From: Sandaracinobacteroides hominis
GTDB taxonomy: Bacteria > Pseudomonadota > Alphaproteobacteria > Sphingomonadales > Sphingomonadaceae
Direction of reading: 5' to 3'
Assembly (NCBI RefSeq): GCF_016464365.1
Contig: NZ_JADCUC010000002.1
Coordinates: forward strand, 302,001 to 366,000
DNA length: 64,000 nucleotides
The notes below the pieces were generated by a model. The model made no database searches. It was given only the letters and a program-made list of their open reading frames with translations, and was not told the origin of the DNA. How positions within the stretch are numbered: position 1 is the stretch's first letter; each line of letters opens with the position of its first letter. The translations under genes and the position numbers were made by a program. Shown here piece by piece: positions 17,520 through 25,845 of the stretch.

Positions 17520-17947
17520 GGCGTGTTCGTCCCCCAGTCGGCTTCCAGCGCGGCGATCATCGCCGCATAGCTTTCCGGCCCCAGTGCCCTGGCGATCTGG
17601 GCGGAAAGCGCATCCATCGCGCGCTGGGCATCCTGCCGCATCCGGCTGCCCTTTTCCGTAAGCGAAACGACCATGTGGCGCCTGTCCTGCGGGTCGGCCT
17701 GCATGGTGATCATCCCCAGTTCGGTCATCTGCGCCAGCGTGCTGTGGATGGCTTGCCTGGAAATGCCGAGGTTGCGGGCGATTTCGGATGGGCGGACGAT
17801 GCCGCTCACCACATTTATCATCACCATCGATTGCGGGCGGTTCACATCCGGCCAGCCGCGCGCATGCAGCGAGGCCTGCAGTCCCTCGTCCATCCAGCAG
17901 AAACGTTGGAAGAGGGCGATGATGAGTTGATCCGAACGCACGTTCAC
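17516..17947 (-). CDS. MarR-family transcriptional regulator (2)
   Basis: A 143-residue winged-helix protein. The HTH (IVRPSEIARNLGISRQAIHSTLAQMTELGMITMQ) is followed by the wing DPQDRRHMVVSLTEKG. The start is GTG. It is divergent from the acyl-CoA ligase gene, with a TTAG palindrome about 60 bases from its start. It is therefore the second candidate for the regulator of that site. It overlaps the FMN reductase stop by four bases. Ligand unknown. Confidence 0.87.
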   Translation of the reverse strand: MNVRSDQLIIALFQRFCWMDEGLQASLHARGWPDVNRPQSMVMINVVSGIVRPSEIARNLGISRQAIHSTLAQMTELGMITMQADPQDRRHMVVSLTEKGSRMRQDAQRAMDALSAQIARALGPESYAAMIAALEADWGTNTP

Positions 17948-18006
17948 GCCCTAGATGCAGCAGTGCGTCAGGCGCAAGCCCGTGCGACGTTGTCAGGGCA
18001 TTTTCC

Positions 18007-18018
18007 TTAGGATACTAT
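18007..18018. promoter_or_regulatory. TTAG-N4-CTAT palindrome, site 2 (MarR2/ligase divergon)
   Basis: TTAGGATACTAT flanked by CC on both sides. It lies 49 bases before the acyl-CoA ligase ATG and 59 bases before the MarR2 GTG. It matches the shared consensus closely. Confidence 0.7.
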
Positions 18019-18067
18019 CCTTTTCCATAATGGCCGCAGGGCCGCAACAAGGGGGAAGAGCGCGGCC

Positions 18068-19702
18068 ATGCTGGGTTTGATGCAGGATGTGCCACTTACC
18101 GTTGACCGGATTCTGGACCATGCCGCCGCCTGGCACGGCGCGCGGGAGCTGGTCTCGCGCGATGCCGGGGGCCACGTCACACGTTCTACCTATGCCCAGG
18201 TGCACGCCGATGCGAAGCGCGTGTCCAACGCGCTGGCGGACGCGGGGATCGGCTTCGGCGACCGGGTGGCGACGCTGGCATGGAACAGCGCGCGGCATCT
18301 GGCCGCCTGGTATGGCGCCTGCGGCATGGGCGCGGTGCTGCACACGCTGAACCCGCGCCTCCATCTGGAGCAGATCGCCTATATCGCCAACCACGCCGGC
18401 GACCGGCTGCTGATTGCCGATCCCGCCTGCGCCGATCTGGTGGCGCAGCTGCTGCCGCAGGTGCCTTCGATCGAGCGGGTGATCTTCTTCTGCGACCGCG
18501 CCTCGCTGCCGGAAACGGCGTATCCGGCGACGGCTTTTGACGACTGGATTGCAGGCTATCCGGCCGACTATCGCTGGGGCGGCTTCGACGAGCGGACGGC
18601 CTGCGGCCTTTGCTATACGTCGGGGACAACGGGGAATCCGAAGGGTGTGCTCTACTCGCACCGATCGAACAGCATCCACGCGCTGATGACTCTGCAGCGC
18701 GACGCCCTGGGGTTGTGCGCGCGGGATTCCGTGCTGCTGGTGGTGCCGATGTACCATGCGAACGCCTGGGGCGTGGTCTATTCGGCGCCCGCGGTCGGCG
18801 CCAAGCTGGTGATGCCGGGGCAGCGGATGGACGGCGAATCCATCTACAATCTGATCGAGGCTGAGGGCGTCACCTACTCCGCTGCGGTGCCGACCGTGTG
18901 GCAGATGCTGCTGCAACATATGCAGGAAAAGGGTCGCAAATTCTCCACGCTGGAACGGGTGACGATCGGCGGCTCTGCCTGCCCGGAATCGATCATCCGC
19001 AGCTTCCGCGACGACTATGGGGTGGATGTGATCCAGGGCTGGGGGATGACGGAAACCTCGCCGCTGGCGACCGTTTCGGTGCCCAATGCCAGCGTAGCGG
19101 CGAAATCGCCGGACGAGCAGATGGCCTACAAGCTGAAGCAGGGCCGGCTGCTGAGCGGGCTGGAGCTGAAGCTGGTCGACGATGCGGGCAACCGCCTGCC
19201 GCACGACGGCAAGACACCGGGGCGGCTGATGATCCGCGGCGAGACAATCGCCTCGGCCTATTTCGGCGGCGAGGCGGGCGATGCGCTGGATGCGGAGGGG
19301 TTCTTCGACACCGGCGATGTCTCCACCCTCGATGCAGAGGGCTATATGCAGATCACCGATCGCGCCAAGGATGTGGTGAAATCGGGCGGCGAATGGATCA
19401 GCTCGATCGACATCGAGAATATCGCCACCGGGCATCCGGCGGTGGCGCTGGCGGCGGTGGTGGGCGTTTCGCATCCGAAGTGGGACGAGCGGCCGATCCT
19501 GCTGTGCCAGCTGAAGCCGGGCGCCAGCGCCGGGGCCGACGATCTGAAGAACTTCCTCGCCGACAGGATCGCCCGCTGGTGGATGCCCGACGATGTGCTG
19601 TTCGTCGACGAGATCCCGCTGGGGCCGACCGGCAAGATCGACAAACGCGCCATTCGCGCCGGGCTGACGGGGTATCAGCTGCCCTTCGACGTCACGCGCT
19701 GA
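18068..19702 (+). CDS. Medium/long-chain acyl-CoA ligase (1)
   Basis: An ANL-family acyl-CoA synthetase of 544 residues that activates a carboxylic acid to its CoA thioester in the cytoplasm. Motifs visible: YTSGTTGNPKGVLYSHRS (P-loop), GWGMTETSP, DTGDVSTLDAEGYMQITDRAKD, and the catalytic lysine in PLGPTGKIDKRAIR. It heads a plus-strand operon with a hydrolase, kinase, enolase-like protein, dehydrogenase and second hydrolase. It is preceded by a TTAG palindrome. The substrate is not deducible; relatives act on fatty, terpenoid or aromatic side-chain acids. Confidence 0.9.
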   Translation: MLGLMQDVPLTVDRILDHAAAWHGARELVSRDAGGHVTRSTYAQVHADAKRVSNALADAGIGFGDRVATLAWNSARHLAAWYGACGMGAVLHTLNPRLHLEQIAYIANHAGDRLLIADPACADLVAQLLPQVPSIERVIFFCDRASLPETAYPATAFDDWIAGYPADYRWGGFDERTACGLCYTSGTTGNPKGVLYSHRSNSIHALMTLQRDALGLCARDSVLLVVPMYHANAWGVVYSAPAVGAKLVMPGQRMDGESIYNLIEAEGVTYSAAVPTVWQMLLQHMQEKGRKFSTLERVTIGGSACPESIIRSFRDDYGVDVIQGWGMTETSPLATVSVPNASVAAKSPDEQMAYKLKQGRLLSGLELKLVDDAGNRLPHDGKTPGRLMIRGETIASAYFGGEAGDALDAEGFFDTGDVSTLDAEGYMQITDRAKDVVKSGGEWISSIDIENIATGHPAVALAAVVGVSHPKWDERPILLCQLKPGASAGADDLKNFLADRIARWWMPDDVLFVDEIPLGPTGKIDKRAIRAGLTGYQLPFDVTR

Positions 19703-19728
19703 ACCAAACCATTCTGGGGAGAAGATGC

Positions 19729-20856
19729 ATGGATCCGAACGGGATCGAAGGACTGGACGCGCAATTCATTGGCCTGGTGTCGCCGACGATGCCGCGCATC
19801 ATGGCGGGCGGGCATCCGTGCCAGGGCATCTATTGGACGAAATCCGGCACGCGCCCGAAGGTCGCCATCATCGCAACCCATTATAATGTCGATTTTTCCG
19901 AACATTATATCGCCCCCTATTTCGCGCGGCAGGGTTTCGGCTTCCTGGGCTGGAACACGCGCTATCGCGGTGTCGAGGACCAGTTCCTGCTGGAACATGC
20001 CGTGATCGATATCGGCGTGGGGATGCGCTGGCTGAAGGAGGTGGCCGGCGTCGAGGCAGTCGTCATCCTCGGCAATTCGGGCGGCGGTTCGCTGATGGGT
20101 GCCTATCAGGCCGAGGCGATTGCGCCGACGCTGACCGAGCGATTGCCCAGCGCGGGACAGGACGCGCTGGCGCAGCTGGTGAAGGGCGACCTCTATATCT
20201 CGTTCAACGCCCATCAGGGCCGGCCGGAAGTGCTGACCGACTGGATGGATGCGTCTGTCATCGACGAGAATGATCCGGTGGCGACCGATCCGGAGCTGGA
20301 TCCGTTCAACCCGGACAACGGCCCGCCCTATTCGGAAGCGTTCATTGCCAAATATCGCGCCGCCCAGCGGGCGCGGAACCAGCGCATCACCGATTGGGCG
20401 AAGGCCGAACTCGTGCGCCTGAACGCGGCGGGCGTGCCCGACCGGCTGTTTCCGATGTTCCGCTGCTGGGGCGATATCCGCTGCGTGGATGCAGGCATCG
20501 ACCCCTCCGACCGCAAGCCGAACTGGTGCTATCGCGGCGATCCGAAGATCGCCAACCGCACCCCCAGCATCGGCCGCGCCAACATGATCAAGACCTGGCT
20601 CAACATGTGGAGCCTCGAGACCTCCCCCTGTCAGGGCAAGCCGCATCTGGCGAAGCACGATACCCCGGCGCTGGTGGTGCAGGGGCTGGCGGATACCGGC
20701 GTCTTCCCCAGCGACGCGCGCAAGATCTTCGACTTCCTGGGGAGCAGCGACAAGCAGCTGGAGCTGATCCCGGGGGCGCATTATTTCGAGGATTCGATCG
20801 CCGAACGGCAGAATGCCGCCGATCTGGTGGGCAGCTGGATCCGGTCGAAGCTCTGA
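19729..20856 (+). CDS. Alpha/beta-hydrolase family protein
   Basis: A 375-residue serine hydrolase. The nucleophile elbow is LGNSGGGSLMG near residue 118 and the strand before it reads VVILGN. The acid and histidine probably lie in QGLADTGVFPSDA and GAHYFED. The ATG is preceded by GGGGAGA. The central part has a long insertion between the nucleophile and the acid (FNAHQGRPEVLTDWMDASV). Proteins of this type occur beside acyl-CoA ligases in sphingomonad and mycobacterial catabolic clusters, where they may hydrolyse esters, lactones or thioesters. It overlaps the kinase start by one base. Confidence 0.83.
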   Translation: MDPNGIEGLDAQFIGLVSPTMPRIMAGGHPCQGIYWTKSGTRPKVAIIATHYNVDFSEHYIAPYFARQGFGFLGWNTRYRGVEDQFLLEHAVIDIGVGMRWLKEVAGVEAVVILGNSGGGSLMGAYQAEAIAPTLTERLPSAGQDALAQLVKGDLYISFNAHQGRPEVLTDWMDASVIDENDPVATDPELDPFNPDNGPPYSEAFIAKYRAAQRARNQRITDWAKAELVRLNAAGVPDRLFPMFRCWGDIRCVDAGIDPSDRKPNWCYRGDPKIANRTPSIGRANMIKTWLNMWSLETSPCQGKPHLAKHDTPALVVQGLADTGVFPSDARKIFDFLGSSDKQLELIPGAHYFEDSIAERQNAADLVGSWIRSKL

Positions 20857-21824
20857 TGCAGGCCGACGCCGGCATCGTCGAGGGGTTGCGCCGCGCCGGG
20901 CTGATCGGCGCGGAGGAACCCCTGCTGGTGCCGCTGGCGGGCGGCGTTTCCTGCGATGTGTGGAAGCTGGAAACGGCCAAGGGGCCGGTCGTGGTGAAAC
21001 GGCCGCTGGCAAAGCTGCGCGTCGAGGCCGACTGGCGGGCGCCGGTCGAGCGCGGCGACAGCGAGGTGCGCTGGCTGAGGCGGGCGCGCGAAGTCGATCC
21101 GCGGATGGCGCCCGAAGTGCTGGCGGAGCTGCCGGGCCACGGCTTCGTCCTGCGCTTCCTGCCGGATGCGCCGGTGTGGAAGGACGAGCTGATCGCGGGC
21201 CGCATAGACGCTGATTTCGCCGCCGCTGTGGGCCGGCGGATCGCTGCCGTGCATGCGGCAACCGCCTTTGAAGAAGCCGACCGCGCGGCGTTCCCGACGG
21301 ACGAGATGTTTCGCGCCCTGCGAGTCGATCCGTTCATCCTCCACGTCGCCCGCGCCAACGCCGATCTGGCAGCTGCGCTGAACGCCATCGCCGACGATCT
21401 GATGGCCCGGAAGACGGCTCTGGTGCATGGCGATGTCAGCCCGAAGAATATCCTGGTCCATGCCGATGGCCCTGTGTTTCTGGATGCCGAGTGCGCCGTC
21501 TATGGTGACCCGGCCTTCGATCTGGCCTTTTGCGCCACGCATCTGCTGCTGAAACATGTGTGGCTGGGAGGCATTCGGCAGGCGGCCGGGGCGCTGGTCG
21601 ATGGCTATCTCGGCGGCCTCGATTGGGAACCGCCCGAATCGCTGCTGGAACGCGCCGGCCGGGTGACCGCTGCCCTGCTGCTCGCCCGGGTGGAGGGAAA
21701 ATCTCCCGCCCCCTATCTCACCGACCCCGTGCACCGGGAGATCGTGCGCGGACAGGCGCGGGCGTTGATCGGGCGCCCGCGCCCCCTCGACCGACTGGTC
21801 GCCGAATGGAAAGGAACGGAATGA
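20856..21824 (+). CDS. Aminoglycoside-phosphotransferase-fold small-molecule kinase
   Basis: A 322-residue APH-family kinase. The Brenner motif HGDVSPKNILVH near residue 191 supplies the catalytic Asp and Asn. FLDAECAVYGDPAFDLAF provides the metal-binding Asp and the following family motif. The N-lobe lysine is probably in PVVVKRP. Such kinases phosphorylate hydroxyl groups of small molecules; this one is not near any resistance gene. It overlaps both neighbours (TGATG before, ATGA after). The next gene is an enolase paralogue that should act on a phosphorylated substrate, so the kinase may make that substrate. Confidence 0.85.
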   Translation: MQADAGIVEGLRRAGLIGAEEPLLVPLAGGVSCDVWKLETAKGPVVVKRPLAKLRVEADWRAPVERGDSEVRWLRRAREVDPRMAPEVLAELPGHGFVLRFLPDAPVWKDELIAGRIDADFAAAVGRRIAAVHAATAFEEADRAAFPTDEMFRALRVDPFILHVARANADLAAALNAIADDLMARKTALVHGDVSPKNILVHADGPVFLDAECAVYGDPAFDLAFCATHLLLKHVWLGGIRQAAGALVDGYLGGLDWEPPESLLERAGRVTAALLLARVEGKSPAPYLTDPVHREIVRGQARALIGRPRPLDRLVAEWKGTE

Positions 21825-23110
21825 CTGCGCGCATCGCCCGGGTGAAGGGGCGCAGCCTCTGGGATTCGCGGGGCCGCCCCACGGTAGAGGCGGAAGTCAC
21901 GCTGGAATCCGGTGCCGTCGGCCGCGCCATTGCGCCGGCGGGGGCTTCCCGCGGGGCGCATGAAGCCATCGATCTGCGCGACGGAGGCGAAGCCTTCCTT
22001 GGCTTTGGTGTCGACCGCGCCGTCGCCGGGATCGCTGCCGAAATCGCCCCTGCCATCATTGGCATGGATGCCCGCGAACAGGCGGCCATCGACCGGGCGC
22101 TGTGCGAGCTGGACGGAACGCCGAACAAGGCGCGGCTGGGCGCGAATGCCGTCGTCGCCGTTTCGATGGCGGTGCTGCATGCGGCAGCGGCAGACGCGCG
22201 CGAACCGCTGTGGCGCTGGCTGGCTGAGGGCCGAAAGGTCCGCATCCCGCTGCCGGAAATCCAGATCTTCGGCGGCGGGGCCCATGCCGGCCGCCGCACC
22301 GATGTGCAGGATTTCATGGTGATGTGCCCCAGGGCCGGTTCCTTCCGCCGGGCGCTGGACATCACCCATGATGTGTTTCGCGCGGCCGGGCGGCTGATGG
22401 AGGCGAAGGGGCCGCTTTCCGGTGTCGCCGACGAGGGCGGCTGGTGGCCGAACTTTGCCTCCAACGAGGATGCGCTGGAAACGCTGACCCGCGCAATCGA
22501 GGCGAGCGGGCACCGCGACGTGTATATCTCGCTGGATATCGCCGCCAACGAGCTGGGCGACGAAAGCGGCTACAAGCTGGCGCTCGACGGCCGGCGTCTC
22601 ACCGGTGCGGAGATGGCCGGGCGGATGATCGAGTGGACGAAGCGCTTCCCGATCCTGTCGATCGAGGACCCGGCCGGACAGGATGACTGGAAGACGATGG
22701 CCGCCGTCAACGCCGCCATCGGTAACCGCGTGCAGCTGATCGGCGACGATGTGCTGGTGACCAATGCCGAGCGCGTCGAAGCGGCGGCGAAGGCCGGTGT
22801 CTGCAACGCGGCGCTGATCAAGGTGAACCAGGTCGGCACCGTTTCCGAGGCGAAGGCGGCGCTCGATGCCGCCAGGGCGCACGGCTGGGGCACGCTGGTT
22901 TCCGCTCGCTCGGGCGAAACCGAGGATGTCACCATCGCCCATCTGGCGACCGGCTGGAACGCCGGCCAGCTGAAGGTCGGCAGCTTCACCCGCTCCGAGC
23001 GGATGGCGAAGTGGAACGAAGTGCTGCGCATCGAGGAAGCCATGGGGCCCGACGCCGAGTTCGCCGGCGCTTCCGCCTTTGCAGCGCCCGTTGCAGAGGC
23101 GCTTCGATGA
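21821..23110 (+). CDS. Divergent enolase paralogue
   Basis: A 429-residue enolase-superfamily protein close to true enolase. Retained: Ser43 and His47 in the GASxGxHE loop, His155, the catalytic Glu205 (DEGG), the metal ligands in LDIAANE / SIEDP / GDDV, Lys334 (LIKVNQ), Arg363-Ser364 (RSGETED) and Lys385 (QLKVGS). Changed: the Thr of the mobile loop is Arg44; the Glu of the QEFM motif is Asp164; and the His of SHRSGETED is Ala362. The phosphate-binding Arg/Ser and both acid-base residues remain, so it is probably active but on a different phosphorylated 2-hydroxy acid. It is fused into the operon by four-base overlaps. Confidence 0.88.
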   Translation: MTARIARVKGRSLWDSRGRPTVEAEVTLESGAVGRAIAPAGASRGAHEAIDLRDGGEAFLGFGVDRAVAGIAAEIAPAIIGMDAREQAAIDRALCELDGTPNKARLGANAVVAVSMAVLHAAAADAREPLWRWLAEGRKVRIPLPEIQIFGGGAHAGRRTDVQDFMVMCPRAGSFRRALDITHDVFRAAGRLMEAKGPLSGVADEGGWWPNFASNEDALETLTRAIEASGHRDVYISLDIAANELGDESGYKLALDGRRLTGAEMAGRMIEWTKRFPILSIEDPAGQDDWKTMAAVNAAIGNRVQLIGDDVLVTNAERVEAAAKAGVCNAALIKVNQVGTVSEAKAALDAARAHGWGTLVSARSGETEDVTIAHLATGWNAGQLKVGSFTRSERMAKWNEVLRIEEAMGPDAEFAGASAFAAPVAEALR

Positions 23111-24027
23111 TCGTCCTCCACGCCCGTCCCAGCCCCGGATTCCGCGCCGCCGTCGACCGCATCTTTGGCGAAGGCGCCGTCGTCCATGTCGACGAGGCGG
23201 CACCGCTGGACAGCGTGGCGGCCAAGATCACCGCTCTGCTGCATGTGCTGACCCCGGTGACGGCGGAGTTCATAACCTCGGCGCCGAAGCTGAAGCTGAT
23301 CCAGAAGCTGGGCGTGGGCGTGAACACCATCGCGCTGGACGCCGCGCGCCGGCAGGGGGTGGCGGTGTGCAACATGCCCGGCACGAACAGCCAGGCGGTT
23401 GCCGAAATGGCGCTGTCGCTGATGCTGGCGGTGCTGCGCCGCACGCCCTTCTTCGACTTGCGGACGAAGGCGGGGGAGGGCTGGTCGGCCGATCCGTCCG
23501 AGCTCGACAGCGTTGGCGAAATCGGCGGCCGCACCATCGGTCTCGTCGGCTTCGGCAACTCGGCGCAGCTGCTGGCGCCGGTGCTGGCGGCGTTGGGCGC
23601 GCGCGTCGTCTATACCGCCCGAACCCCGCGCGATGTGCCCTATGCCTGTTGGCCGCTGGAGAAGCTGGTGGCCGAGGCTGACATAATTTCCCTGCACATG
23701 CCGCTGACGGAGGAGACCCGCGGCGCCATCGATCCGCTGGCGATGAAGCCCGGCGCTGTGCTGGTGAACACGGCGCGCGGCGAGCTGGTGGACGAATCGC
23801 GGCTGGTGCAGGCGCTCGCCACCGGCCACCTGCGCGGGGCCGGGCTGGACGTCTTCGCGCAGGAGCCGCTGCCGGCCGGCCACCCGCTGCTTGCCCTCCC
23901 CAACGCCGTGCTGGCTCCGCATATCGCCTGGTTGACACCGGAAACGCTGGTGCGAAGCCTGAATGTCGCCCATGAGAACTGCAGGCGCCTGGAGACGGGC
24001 GAGCAACTCTTGCACCGGGTGGTCTGA
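23107..24027 (+). CDS. D-isomer-specific 2-hydroxyacid dehydrogenase
   Basis: A 306-residue NAD(P)-dependent dehydrogenase. The Rossmann motif is GLVGFGNSAQ near residue 145. The catalytic Arg lies in NTARGELVDE, Glu in VFAQEPLPAGHP and His in LAPHIAWLT, completing the R-E-H triad. It probably interconverts a 2-oxo acid and a D-2-hydroxy acid (or glycerate-like compound). Four-base overlap with the enolase paralogue and one-base overlap with the next gene place it in the same tightly coupled operon. Confidence 0.9.
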   Translation: MIVLHARPSPGFRAAVDRIFGEGAVVHVDEAAPLDSVAAKITALLHVLTPVTAEFITSAPKLKLIQKLGVGVNTIALDAARRQGVAVCNMPGTNSQAVAEMALSLMLAVLRRTPFFDLRTKAGEGWSADPSELDSVGEIGGRTIGLVGFGNSAQLLAPVLAALGARVVYTARTPRDVPYACWPLEKLVAEADIISLHMPLTEETRGAIDPLAMKPGAVLVNTARGELVDESRLVQALATGHLRGAGLDVFAQEPLPAGHPLLALPNAVLAPHIAWLTPETLVRSLNVAHENCRRLETGEQLLHRVV

Positions 24028-24719
24028 TGTTCGTGCCGACAGTCCTCATCACCGGACAGCTTCTCACCCGCGCGGTGTGGGTGCCGCTGATCGACGCCTG
24101 GACGGCGCGCGAGCTTATCGTCGCCGACAACAGCCGCGACGACAGCATTGCCGGCATGGCGACGCGGCTGCTGGAAAATGTCCCCATCCGGTTCAACCTG
24201 ATCGCCCATGCGATGGGCGGCTTCGTCGCCTTCGAGGTGATGCGGCGCGCGCCCGAGCGGGTGACTCGGCTGGCGCTGATCTCCACCCTCGCCTCGGCCG
24301 ACGGGCCGGCGCAGACGGCGCGTCGGCAGGGCTATATCGACCTCGTCGAATCCGGCCACTTCGACCAGGTGGTCGAGGAACGCATTCCGCTTCTGTTTCC
24401 CGAAGCGCGGCGCAGCGACGAGAAGATGCTGGGCATCGCCCGCAAGATGGCCTCTGATACCGGCCAGGAAACCTTCCTGCGCCAGCAGCGCGCCATCATG
24501 TCCCGGATCGACAGCCGCCCGGAGCTGGGCAAGATCGACGTTCCCGTGCTGCTGGTACGCGGTGCAGGCGATGGCATCACCACCGACGCGCAGCAGCAGG
24601 AAATGCTGGCGGCAATCCCCGGCTCGCATCTGGAAACGGTCGCCGAGGCCGGGCATCTTCCCACGATCGAGGTTCCCGAAATCGTCACCCCGATGCTGGC
24701 GGAGTTTCTGGAGGTCTAG
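24027..24719 (+). CDS. Alpha/beta-hydrolase fold protein lacking the nucleophile serine
   Basis: A 230-residue alpha/beta-hydrolase. The nucleophile elbow reads LIAHAMGGFVAFE, so the expected Ser of the GHSMGG motif is Ala62 (codon GCG, read directly). The other two triad residues seem present: Asp182 in RGAGDGIT and His210 in EAGHLPT. It may be a non-hydrolytic lyase or isomerase, or a binding protein, rather than an esterase. It overlaps the dehydrogenase start by one base. Its TAG stop overlaps the convergent MetE-like gene within CTAG. Confidence 0.85.
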   Translation: MFVPTVLITGQLLTRAVWVPLIDAWTARELIVADNSRDDSIAGMATRLLENVPIRFNLIAHAMGGFVAFEVMRRAPERVTRLALISTLASADGPAQTARRQGYIDLVESGHFDQVVEERIPLLFPEARRSDEKMLGIARKMASDTGQETFLRQQRAIMSRIDSRPELGKIDVPVLLVRGAGDGITTDAQQQEMLAAIPGSHLETVAEAGHLPTIEVPEIVTPMLAEFLEV

Positions 24720-25759
24720 CCGATTTCGGCGCGGACGATTTCCGTGCCCTGTACCATTGCCCGGAGCTTTGCCTGGGAATGTTCGCGGCTGTGGTACTTC
24801 ATCCCGCAGTCCGGCGCGATCCACAGCCGTTCGGCATCGACATGGCGCAGCGCCTGCCGGATGCGCGCGGCGACCAGCTCCGGCGTCTCCACCTCCGGGA
24901 TGGACAGGTCGAGCACGCCGTACATGATGATCTTGTTCGGCAGCTCCTCAAGGATCGACGGATCGAGCCCGGGCTGTGCCGCCTCGATGGAGATCACATC
25001 CACCACCGAGGCATCGAGCTCGGCGAGGAAATCATAGGCCTTGGGCTTCTGCACGCCGGCGCCGTGCACCATCGCATAGCCGAAGCAGATGTGCAGCGCC
25101 GTCGTGCCGTCGACGCCGTCGAGCGAGCGGTTGATCGCCTCGATGGCGTAGGCGTTCGCCTCCGCGGCGCGGGCCTGCAGATAGGGCTCGTCCAGCTGCA
25201 CCACGTCCACCCCGGCGGCGAACAGGTCGCGCACCTCGGCATTGACGCCGTCGGCATAGTCCATCGCCAGCGAGCGGGCGTCCGGATAGAAGCCGTTTTC
25301 CGCCTGCTGCGTCATGGTGAAGGGGCCTGGCAGCGTCAGCTTCACCGGCTTCGAGGAATGGCGGCGCAGGAAGGCCGCATCCTGCGCCTCGATGGGCGCG
25401 ACACGACGGATCGGGCCGGAGACCAGCGGCACCGGGTTCGCCTTCCCGGTGCGGTCGATGGCCGTGCCGTGCTTCCGGGTGTCGATCCCGGAAAGCGCGG
25501 TCGCCAGCCGGTTGGAATAGCTTTCGCGCCGCATCTCGCCGTCGCCGACGATGTCGATTCCCAGCTCTTCCTGATCGCGGATCGCCATCAGCGTCGCCGC
25601 TTCCTGCGCGTCGGCGAGCCAGGGGGCCGGGATGCGCCACAGCTGCTCGGCGCGGACGCGCGGCGGAAGCGAGGCCTTCAGCCGCTCGCGGTCGATCAGC
25701 CAGTCCGGCTGCGGATAGCTTCCCACGATGGTGGTCGGCAGGATAGGATGGCCGCGCAA
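24716..25759 (-). CDS. Short MetE-like (cobalamin-independent methionine-synthase fold) zinc protein
   Basis: A 347-residue homologue of the catalytic C-terminal half of MetE. It lacks the N-terminal half of true MetE. Zinc ligands look complete: His223 and Cys225 (LHICFG), a Glu in VDVISIEAAQ, and Cys318 (IAPDCGMK). The family includes methyltransferases and the epoxyalkane:coenzyme M transferase, which also activates a thiol on zinc. I chose the TTG at 25759, preceded by AAGGGA. The upstream TTG (25813) would place the TTAG palindrome inside the gene. It is divergent from an acyl-CoA ligase. In this cluster it may transfer a thiol or methyl group to a catabolic intermediate. Confidence 0.8.
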   Translation of the reverse strand: MRGHPILPTTIVGSYPQPDWLIDRERLKASLPPRVRAEQLWRIPAPWLADAQEAATLMAIRDQEELGIDIVGDGEMRRESYSNRLATALSGIDTRKHGTAIDRTGKANPVPLVSGPIRRVAPIEAQDAAFLRRHSSKPVKLTLPGPFTMTQQAENGFYPDARSLAMDYADGVNAEVRDLFAAGVDVVQLDEPYLQARAAEANAYAIEAINRSLDGVDGTTALHICFGYAMVHGAGVQKPKAYDFLAELDASVVDVISIEAAQPGLDPSILEELPNKIIMYGVLDLSIPEVETPELVAARIRQALRHVDAERLWIAPDCGMKYHSREHSQAKLRAMVQGTEIVRAEIG

Positions 25760-25797
25760 GGCAATTCCCTTCAGATAATCAGCTTGGAAGGCATTGC

Positions 25798-25809
25798 TTA
25801 GTATTCTAT
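25798..25809. promoter_or_regulatory. TTAG-N4-CTAT palindrome, site 3 (MetE-like/ligase divergon)
   Basis: TTAGTATTCTAT, flanked by GC and CC, in the divergent promoter. It is 36 bases before the acyl-CoA ligase ATG and 38 bases before the MetE-like start, so it could control both directions. Confidence 0.7.
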
Positions 25810-25845
25810 CCAATTCAAGTGGAATGCATTTAGGGAGAGGTTTGG

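Noticed and set aside
24716-25813. TTG at 25813 as start of the MetE-like gene
   Set aside because: It would place the TTAG operator within the coding region and adds 18 non-conserved residues; the TTG at 25759 has an AAGGGA site.
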